From CADEED01 sp046733635 (GTDB taxonomy: Bacteria > Pseudomonadota > Gammaproteobacteria > Steroidobacterales > Steroidobacteraceae), in contig JBKPPO010000354.1 of NCBI GenBank assembly GCA_046733635.1, positions 1 through 13,482 on the forward strand: 13,482 nt of DNA. The letters run 5' to 3'. The translations under genes and the position numbers were made by a program. Of this stretch, positions 8,321-13,482 are shown in pieces (the stretch's first letter is position 1; every line of letters begins with the position of its first letter). The notes under the pieces are model-generated. The model was not told where the DNA came from and searched no databases. It was given only the letters and a program-made list of their open reading frames with translations.

Positions 8321-10201
8321 ATGTTGAACTTTCTAGGACGAAAAGCCGAAACCGCCGACACCGGCGCCGCCGCGGCCAATGCCCGCATCAAGGCCGCGCT
8401 CGACAACGTAACGGCCAACGTCATGCTGGCCGATGCCGATCTCAACATCATCTATCTCAACAAGACCGTCGAGGCGATGTTCCGCGCTGCCGAGCACGAT
8501 ATCCGCAAGGACCTGCCGCGTTTCAACGCGAGCACACTGTTGGGCACGAACATCGACGGCTTCCACAAGAACCCGGCGCACCAGCGCGGCTTGCTCGCGG
8601 GGTTGTCGAAGACCTTCGAATCGCGGCTCAAGCTGGGTGGACGCACCTTCCGCATCATCGCGAACCCCGTGCACGACGAGCGCGGCGGGCGCGTGGGCAC
8701 CGTGGTGGAGTGGGCCGACCTCACCGATCAGCTCCGTCGCGAAGCCGAAGACAAGGCGCGCGCGGAGGCCGATGCGCGCCAGGCCGCGGAAGCCATGCGC
8801 ATCAAGACCGCGCTCGACAATGTGTCGGGCAACGTCATGCTGGCCGACGCCGGCAACAACATCATCTATCTGAACAACGCCACGCTGGGCATGTTCCGCG
8901 CGGCCGCGAACGACATCCGGCGCGATCTGCCGAGCTTCGATGCGGACCGCCTGCTGGGCGCGAACATCGACGTGTTCCATCGCAACCCCGTGCACCAGCA
9001 GCGACTGCTCTCGGAGCTGCGCTCCACGTTCGATTCCAATCTCAAGGTGGGCGGACGCACGTTCCGCATCATCGCGAACCCCGTGCTCGACGCCTCGGGC
9101 CAGCGATTGGGAACGGTGGTCGAGTGGGTGGATCGCACCCAGGAACTCGCCGTGCAGGAAGAAGTGCAGAGCATCGTCAAGGCCGCGGCCGACGGCGATC
9201 TGACGCGACGCATCTCGGAAGCGGGCAAGGCGGGCTTCTTCAAGACGCTCGCGGGTGGCATCAACGGCCTCGTCGAGAACGTGGTCGAGCTGGTCAAGCA
9301 GATCAAGGGCGCCGTCGCGCAGGTCCAGACCGGCGCGGAAGAGATCTCGAAGGGCAACACCAACCTCTCGCAGCGTACGGAAGAACAGGCGTCGAGCCTC
9401 GAAGAGACCGCCTCTTCGATGGAGGAGATGACCTCGACCGTGAAGCAGACCGCCGACAACGCCGGTCAGGCCAACCAGCTCGCCATGGCCGCGCGCCAGC
9501 AGGCGGAGAAGGGCGGTCAGGTCGTGGGCTCGGCCGTGCAGGCCATGAGCGGCATCAATGCCGCGAGCAAGAAGATCGCCGACATCATCGGCGTCATCGA
9601 CGAGATCGCGTTCCAGACCAATCTGCTCGCGCTCAACGCGGCCGTGGAAGCGGCGCGCGCGGGTGAGCAGGGCCGTGGCTTCGCGGTGGTGGCGACGGAA
9701 GTGCGCAACCTGGCCGGTCGGTCGGCGACCGCGGCGAAGGAGATCAAGGCGCTCATCCAGGACAGCGTCGCGCGTGTCGAAGAGGGCAGCAAACTCGTCG
9801 ACGAATCCGGCAAGACTTTGGAGGACATCGTCGGCGCCGTGAAGAAGGTGACTGACATCGTCGCCGAGATCGCTGCGGCCTCGCGTGAGCAGTCGAGCGG
9901 TATCGAACAGGTCAACAAGGCCGTGATGCAGATGGACACCACCACGCAGCAGAACGCGGCGTTGGTCGAGCAGGCGTCCGCGGCGAGCCAGGCCATCGTC
10001 GAACAGGCGCAGGCGCTCAACAGCATGATCGCGCGCTACGACGTGGGTGATGGCGGTGCGCCGGTGCGTAGCTCCATCTCGAGCGGCCCGCGCGCCGTGC
10101 GTCCGGCAGCCGCCGCGCGCCCATCGGTCAAACCCGTTCCCGTCAAATCCGCGCCGGCCCGCTCCGGCGGCGGCAACAGTTCCGAATGGTCCGAGTTCTG
10201 A
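8321..10201 (+). CDS. Soluble methyl-accepting chemotaxis protein with two PAS domains
   Basis: A cytoplasmic chemoreceptor of 626 residues; no hydrophobic membrane segment is visible. PAS-1 (about 22-138) and PAS-2 (about 160-275) are clear tandem copies: both carry NVMLADA, NIIYLN, GGRTFRIIANPV and GTVVEW. A charged helical linker (about 139-158) joins them. A HAMP-like unit (about 281-330, DGDLTRRI) leads into a 36-heptad-type signalling hairpin. The Pro/Ala/Ser tail ends in EWSEF (622-626). This PAS type is also in the third receptor (one copy) but differs from the PAS pair of the first two genes. Such soluble PAS receptors usually sense intracellular state such as redox, oxygen or a small ligand through a bound cofactor; no cofactor can be assigned from sequence here. 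It lies 25 bases after the third receptor and 13 before cheW. Confidence 0.96.
   Translation: MLNFLGRKAETADTGAAAANARIKAALDNVTANVMLADADLNIIYLNKTVEAMFRAAEHDIRKDLPRFNASTLLGTNIDGFHKNPAHQRGLLAGLSKTFESRLKLGGRTFRIIANPVHDERGGRVGTVVEWADLTDQLRREAEDKARAEADARQAAEAMRIKTALDNVSGNVMLADAGNNIIYLNNATLGMFRAAANDIRRDLPSFDADRLLGANIDVFHRNPVHQQRLLSELRSTFDSNLKVGGRTFRIIANPVLDASGQRLGTVVEWVDRTQELAVQEEVQSIVKAAADGDLTRRISEAGKAGFFKTLAGGINGLVENVVELVKQIKGAVAQVQTGAEEISKGNTNLSQRTEEQASSLEETASSMEEMTSTVKQTADNAGQANQLAMAARQQAEKGGQVVGSAVQAMSGINAASKKIADIIGVIDEIAFQTNLLALNAAVEAARAGEQGRGFAVVATEVRNLAGRSATAAKEIKALIQDSVARVEEGSKLVDESGKTLEDIVGAVKKVTDIVAEIAAASREQSSGIEQVNKAVMQMDTTTQQNAALVEQASAASQAIVEQAQALNSMIARYDVGDGGAPVRSSISSGPRAVRPAAAARPSVKPVPVKSAPARSGGGNSSEWSEF
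9362..9511 (+). repeat. Receptor methylation-helix block, copy 4
   Basis: Same 50 codons as copy 1 with 7 base differences, all synonymous. Confidence 0.85.
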
Positions 10202-10203
10202 GG
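10200..10203 (+). promoter_or_regulatory. Ribosome binding site deciding the cheW start
   Basis: GAGG overlaps the TGA stop of the soluble receptor (10199-10201) and lies 11 bases before ATG 10215. This spacing is long but better than for the next ATG at 10227. The in-frame codons further upstream lie inside the receptor gene and are not a plausible start. Confidence 0.5.
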
Positions 10204-10214
10204 TCACCGTAATC

Positions 10215-10733
10215 ATGCAGGCAGCCATGGCAGTTTCCACCACCGACGCGGCGGACTCCGCGGGGTTCGCGCAGTTCCTCACGTTCGTCTGCGCGGGTGA
10301 GGAGTACGGCGTCGCCATCCTCTGCGTGCAGGAGATCAAGGGCTGGGACGGCGTGACGCGTGTGCCCTACGCACCCAACTACCTGCTGGGTGTCATGAAC
10401 CTGCGCGGCGTGATCGTGCCGGTGATCGACCTGCGCACGCGCTTCGGCCTCCCGGCGCGTCCGGCGGACAGCTCGAGCGTGGTCATCGTGGTGCGCGTGC
10501 ACACGGACCACGGCGAAAAGACGGCGGGCATCGTCGTCGACGCCGTCTCCGAGGTCTACAGCGTGGCGCCGGACAACATCAAGCCCACGCCGGATCTCGG
10601 CACTTCGACGGAGCGCGCCTGTGTTCACAGCCTCGCGAGCATCGACGAGAAGATGGTCATGCTGCTCGACATCGACAAGCTCGTGACCTCCTGCATCGAG
10701 GCCGCCGAGCCCGCGAGTATCGCGCGCGCATGA
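10215..10733 (+). CDS. cheW: Chemotaxis coupling protein CheW
   Basis: A CheW adaptor of 172 residues, the normal family length, which links receptor tips to the P5 domain of the kinase CheA. The single CheW domain spans nearly the whole protein: FLTFVCAGEEYGVAI, then VQEIKGW, RVPYAPNYLLGVMNLRG and VIPVIDL-like VIVPVIDLRTRFGLP. The NLRG motif (residues 62-65) holds the Arg that in other CheW proteins matters for receptor contact. A short Ala/Ser-rich lead of about 16 residues precedes the domain. The start at 10215 is chosen from the GAGG that overlaps the stop of the preceding receptor. Its stop overlaps the cheR start (ATGA), a sign of coupled translation. As the only CheW in view, directly behind four receptors, it probably serves this array. 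Confidence 0.96.
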   Translation: MQAAMAVSTTDAADSAGFAQFLTFVCAGEEYGVAILCVQEIKGWDGVTRVPYAPNYLLGVMNLRGVIVPVIDLRTRFGLPARPADSSSVVIVVRVHTDHGEKTAGIVVDAVSEVYSVAPDNIKPTPDLGTSTERACVHSLASIDEKMVMLLDIDKLVTSCIEAAEPASIARA

Positions 10734-11587
10734 GCTCCGAGATGGCCAACGCGGGCTCCGCGCTGGGCAACGATTTCACGTTGTCGCAGGCCGAGTTCGA
10801 CCGGATCCGCGCGCTCGTGCGCGAGCACACCGGCATTTCGCTGGCCGAAACCAAGCGGCAGCTCGTCTATGGGCGTCTCGCGCGCCGCCTGCGTGCGCTC
10901 AAGATGGAGTCGTTCTCGCAGTACATCAAACTGCTGGAGCAGGGCGAGGCGGAAGAACTCGAGGAGTTCACGAACGCCGTCACCACCAATCTCACTTCGT
11001 TCTTCCGCGAGCCGCATCACTTCGACTATCTCGCGCAGGAGATGTTGCCCGGCGCCGTGAGCCGTGCCGCGGGGACTCGCCGGCTGCGACTCTGGTGTTG
11101 TGCCGCATCCACCGGCGAAGAGCCGTACTCCATCGCGATGGTGCTGCGCGAGGCGCAGTCGCTGCTCGCGGGTTACGACGTGAAACTGCTGGCGACGGAC
11201 CTGGATTCCAACGTGCTGGCGCACGGACGTGCGGGCCTCTACAGCCGTGATCGCTTCAACGCGATGCCCGCGAAGCGCCTCGAGCGGTTCTTCGAGGAAA
11301 CCGGCGACGGCAAGCTCAGCGCCACTGACGAGATCCGCAACCTCATCACGTTCAAGCAGCTGAATCTCATGCACGAGTGGCCGATGAAAGGGCCGTTCGA
11401 CGCGATCTTCTGCCGCAACGTGATCATCTATTTCGACAAGGACACGCAACGCGTGTTGTTCGAGCGCATGGCCGCGCTGCAACGCCCGGGCGATTTCCTG
11501 TTCCTCGGCCATTCGGAGAGCCTGTATCGCGTGAGCGATCGCTACGAGCTCATCGGCCGGACCATCTACCGCAGACTGGCAGACTGA
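10730..11587 (+). CDS. cheR: Chemoreceptor glutamate methyltransferase CheR
   Basis: A CheR of 285 residues that methylates receptor glutamates using S-adenosylmethionine. The N-terminal helical domain (about 15-90, GISLAETKRQLVYGRLARRL, TNLTSFFRE) is followed by the methyltransferase fold: AASTGEEPYSIAM (125-137) as the SAM loop, ATDLD with Asp157, and FCRNVIIYFD (227-236). It ends with LFLGHSESL. The beta-subdomain loop after RFF (186-188) reads EETGDGKLS and, aligned by hand with E. coli CheR, is three residues shorter. In published work a three-residue insertion there marks CheRs that depend on the receptor C-terminal pentapeptide, so this copy looks like the independent type even though three receptors here end in xWxxF. 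The ATG overlaps the cheW stop by 4 bases; no separate ribosome binding site is evident. Confidence 0.97.
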   Translation: MSSEMANAGSALGNDFTLSQAEFDRIRALVREHTGISLAETKRQLVYGRLARRLRALKMESFSQYIKLLEQGEAEELEEFTNAVTTNLTSFFREPHHFDYLAQEMLPGAVSRAAGTRRLRLWCCAASTGEEPYSIAMVLREAQSLLAGYDVKLLATDLDSNVLAHGRAGLYSRDRFNAMPAKRLERFFEETGDGKLSATDEIRNLITFKQLNLMHEWPMKGPFDAIFCRNVIIYFDKDTQRVLFERMAALQRPGDFLFLGHSESLYRVSDRYELIGRTIYRRLAD

Positions 11588-11590
11588 ATC

Positions 11591-12700
11591 ATGGCGAAGA
11601 AGATACGGGTTCTCATCGTCGACGACTCCGCGCTGGTGCGCCAGATCCTCATGGAGATCATGAAGCGCACGAGCGACATCGAAGTGGTGGGCACGGCCAG
11701 CGATCCGTTCCTTGCTCGTGAACGCATCAAGGAACTCAATCCCGACGTGCTGACGCTGGATGTCGAGATGCCGCGCATGGACGGACTCACGTTCCTCTCG
11801 AATCTCATGCGGCTGCGTCCCATGCCGGTGGTGATGGTGTCGTCGCTCACCGAACGCGGCGCGGAGACCACGTTCAAGGCGCTGGAACTCGGCGCCGTGG
11901 ATTTCGTGTCCAAACCCAAGGTGGACGTGGCGGGGACGCTCGAGGACTTCGGCCAGGAGATCCTGTCGAAGATCCGCATGGCGGCCGGCGCGCGTGTCGT
12001 CGCGCGGTCCGGCGGCGTCTCGCCGGTGCCGCCCAAACATTCCGCCGATGCCATCCTGCCGGCGTCGGTCGGCGCCGCCGGCAAGAAGATGCTGCGGACC
12101 ACGGATCGCATCATCGCCGTGGGTTCTTCCACGGGCGGCACCGAGGCCATCCGCGAATTCCTCATGGGCATGCCGGCCGACAGCCCGGCCATCGTGATCG
12201 CGCAGCACATTCCCGCGGCGTTCAGCGCGCCGTTCACCCGCCGCATGGACAGCTTGTGCGCCATGTCGGTGTGCGAACCGCATGACGGTCAGTACATCAT
12301 GCCCGGCCATGTCTACATCGCGCCCGGCGGCAAACACCTGCTCGTGGAGCGCGACGGCGCGCGTTACCTCTGCCGCCTCAACGACGGCCCGCCCGTCAAT
12401 CGCCATTGCCCCAGCGTGGACGTGTTGTTCCGTTCGGTGGCGCAGAAAGTGGGGCCGAACGCCGTGGGCGTCATCCTCACCGGCATGGGCGACGACGGCG
12501 CGCGCGGACTCAAGGAGATGCGTGACGCGGGGGCGCCCACGATCGCGCAGGACGAAGCCACGAGCGTGGTCTGGGGCATGCCCGGCGCCGCCGTGAAGTT
12601 GGGCGCGGTGGGCGAGATCCTGCCGTTGAACAAGGTGGCGGACGCGGTGATGCGCCTGGCCGAGAGTGCCGGCGCGCAATCGGTCGCCGCTGCCCGCTGA
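11591..12700 (+). CDS. cheB: Chemoreceptor methylesterase/deamidase CheB
   Basis: A full-length CheB of 369 residues that removes receptor methyl groups (and deamidates Gln) when phosphorylated by CheA. The N-terminal receiver domain (about 4-125) has the acidic pair Asp11/Asp12, phospho-acceptor Asp57 (LDVEMPRMDG) and Lys in VSKPK. A linker of roughly 30 residues (about 130-165), rich in Ala, Gly, Pro and Ser, follows. The C-terminal esterase domain (about 170-360) carries the triad expected from Salmonella CheB: Ser180 in VGSSTGGTEAI, His206 in IAQHIP and Asp302 in LTGMGDDG. All key residues are present. It begins 3 bases after cheR with no clear ribosome binding site, so coupled translation is likely. 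No cheD is in view, so deamidation, where needed, would fall to this enzyme. Confidence 0.98.
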   Translation: MAKKIRVLIVDDSALVRQILMEIMKRTSDIEVVGTASDPFLARERIKELNPDVLTLDVEMPRMDGLTFLSNLMRLRPMPVVMVSSLTERGAETTFKALELGAVDFVSKPKVDVAGTLEDFGQEILSKIRMAAGARVVARSGGVSPVPPKHSADAILPASVGAAGKKMLRTTDRIIAVGSSTGGTEAIREFLMGMPADSPAIVIAQHIPAAFSAPFTRRMDSLCAMSVCEPHDGQYIMPGHVYIAPGGKHLLVERDGARYLCRLNDGPPVNRHCPSVDVLFRSVAQKVGPNAVGVILTGMGDDGARGLKEMRDAGAPTIAQDEATSVVWGMPGAAVKLGAVGEILPLNKVADAVMRLAESAGAQSVAAAR

Positions 12701-12714
12701 ATTCGAATTTGACT

Positions 12715-12724
12715 GGAGAGAGAG
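12715..12724 (+). promoter_or_regulatory. Ribosome binding site deciding the cheY start
   Basis: GGAGAGAGAG lies just before ATG 12726. It rules out the upstream in-frame ATG at 12666, which sits inside the end of cheB and would add 20 residues with no receiver-fold match. Confidence 0.75.
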
Positions 12725-12725
12725 T

Positions 12726-13088
12726 ATGACGAGAACGATCATGACCGTGGATGACTCCACGTCGATGCGGCAGATGGTGAAAGCCACGTTGCAATCGGCT
12801 GGGTACGGTGTCGTCGAGGCCGCCGATGGCCAGGAGGCGCTCGACTACGCGCGCGAGAACTCCGTGGACCTCGTGATCTCGGACGTGAACATGCCGCGCA
12901 TGGATGGGATCACGCTGGTCAGCGAGCTCCGCGCGCTGAACACGTACCGTCTGACGCCGCTGTTGCTGCTGACCACCGAGTCCAGCCAGGAAAAGAAGAT
13001 GGAAGGCAAGCGTGCGGGCGCGACGGGCTGGATCGTCAAGCCCTTCAACCCGACGCAGTTGCTCGCCACGCTGCAAAAACTCCTGTAA
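12726..13088 (+). CDS. cheY: Single-domain response regulator CheY
   Basis: A stand-alone receiver domain of 120 residues, the CheY length. Conserved residues are all present: Asp9/Asp10 for magnesium, phospho-acceptor Asp53 (SDVNMPRMDG), Thr83/Thr84 and Lys105 (VKPF). DDSTSMRQMV after the acidic pair is typical of CheY proteins encoded in che operons. Position 102, matching Tyr106 of E. coli CheY, is Trp (GWIVKPF), a variant seen in many CheY paralogues and one that may change output or target. The start is set by the purine run at 12715-12724. It lies 25 bases after cheB and 4 bases before a gene with a CheZ-like motif. Whether it acts on the flagellar motor or as a phosphate sink or other output is not decidable here. 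Confidence 0.96.
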   Translation: MTRTIMTVDDSTSMRQMVKATLQSAGYGVVEAADGQEALDYARENSVDLVISDVNMPRMDGITLVSELRALNTYRLTPLLLLTTESSQEKKMEGKRAGATGWIVKPFNPTQLLATLQKLL

Positions 13089-13092
13089 TTCC

Positions 13093-13482
13093 ATGGGCGA
13101 CGGATCCTCCAATCCTGCCGGCTCCATACCGCTTGCCGCGGTGCTGGAACTGGTGGCCATGCAACTCGAGGTCGCGATGCAGAACGCCGCGGCCCAGGCC
13201 GAGACGCTGTCGCAGTCGGTCGCCGAGTTCAGCGCCATCGGTGGGCGCCTCCGTGAACGCGCGAGCGCCACGAAGGACGCGGTGCTCGCAGCGGAAGTGG
13301 ACGCGATCGCCGCCCAGGCGCAACGCGCCATGATGGCCATGCAGTTCCACGACCAGCTCGCGCAGCGCGTGACACACGTGCGCGACGCGCTCGGTGACGT
13401 GCACGACGAACTGCTGGCGGATGGCAAGCCCGACTGGAACGCGCTGGTGAGCAAGATGCGCGCGCACTACACCATGGAAGAC
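13093..13482 (+). CDS. Helical protein with CheZ-like D-x-x-x-Q motif, 3' end outside window
   Basis: A reading frame open to the right edge, 130 residues seen. It is rich in Ala, Gln and Glu and looks helical throughout after a short Gly/Ser/Pro start, with a long hydrophobic-heptad stretch at about 15-110. The motif MQFHDQLAQRVTHV (83-96) places Asp87 and Gln91 four apart after a Phe, as in the CheZ active site (FQDLTGQ, where Asp143 and Gln147 act on CheY-phosphate). It starts 4 bases after cheY, the natural partner. There is no ribosome binding site, so translation is probably coupled. The sequence is too short and diverged to call it CheZ proper; it could be a shortened CheZ-like phosphatase or an unrelated coiled-coil protein. 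The visible end (HYTMED) suggests that little is missing, but the stop is not seen. Confidence 0.72.
   Translation, partial: MGDGSSNPAGSIPLAAVLELVAMQLEVAMQNAAAQAETLSQSVAEFSAIGGRLRERASATKDAVLAAEVDAIAAQAQRAMMAMQFHDQLAQRVTHVRDALGDVHDELLADGKPDWNALVSKMRAHYTMED

Noticed and set aside
10047..10214. Upstream extension of cheW by 56 codons
   Set aside because: It overlaps the 3' end of the soluble receptor in another frame, is Arg/Pro-rich and not CheW-like; the ribosome binding site at 10200-10203 points to 10215.
8333..10339. 668-codon open frame on the minus strand opposite the soluble receptor
   Set aside because: Antisense of a complete receptor gene; its low-complexity His/Arg/Leu/Asp content mirrors the receptor codons.
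12701..12708. Palindrome ATTCGAAT between cheB and cheY, considered as an operator or hairpin
   Set aside because: Only 8 bases, no stem of useful length and no T-run; expected by chance.
10625..12787. 720-codon open frame on the minus strand opposite cheR, cheB and the start of cheY
   Set aside because: It lies entirely opposite three well-supported genes and its translation is rich in His, Arg and Ala with no recognisable domain. This is the usual shadow of high-GC codon bias.

Overview
The window is GC-rich with strong G/C preference at third codon positions. It is coding almost end to end on the + strand, with ten genes (two cut by the window edges) and no gap longer than 25 bases. The content is one chemotaxis operon of a Gram-negative proteobacterium. 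The outer-membrane porin shows the Gram-negative envelope. The tandem receptors next to cheW-cheR-cheB-cheY resemble high-GC Gammaproteobacteria of the Xanthomonadales/Steroidobacterales kind, but that placement is inference and not proven here.

Layout: (1) 2-1759, the 3' part of a receptor (MCP) with two PAS domains. (2) 1774-4374, its close paralogue, a membrane receptor with a helical periplasmic domain, HAMP, two PAS domains and a signalling hairpin. (3) 4378-5643, an OprB-like carbohydrate porin only 3 bases after the receptor. (4) 5659-8295, a third receptor with a large helical periplasmic region, one PAS and extra HAMP units. (5) 8321-10201, a soluble receptor with two PAS domains of another type. 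(6) 10215-10733 cheW. (7) 10730-11587 cheR. (8) 11591-12700 cheB. (9) 12726-13088 cheY. (10) 13093 to the window end, a small helical protein carrying a CheZ-like D-x-x-x-Q motif. No cheA or cheD lies in the window.

How the parts fit: the four receptors would report periplasmic and cytoplasmic cues through CheW to a CheA encoded elsewhere. CheR and CheB would set their methylation. CheY would carry the output, and the last gene may remove phosphate from CheY. The spacing (ATGA overlap at cheW/cheR; gaps of 3, 3, 4, 13, 14, 15, 25 and 25 bases) and the absence of any terminator-like hairpin argue for one transcript whose promoter lies upstream of the window.

Most worth a second look: the CheZ-like gene beside cheY; the porin inside a receptor operon; the xWxxF tail on three of four receptors while CheR looks like the type that does not need it; and long identical DNA tracts among the receptor genes that suggest gene conversion.
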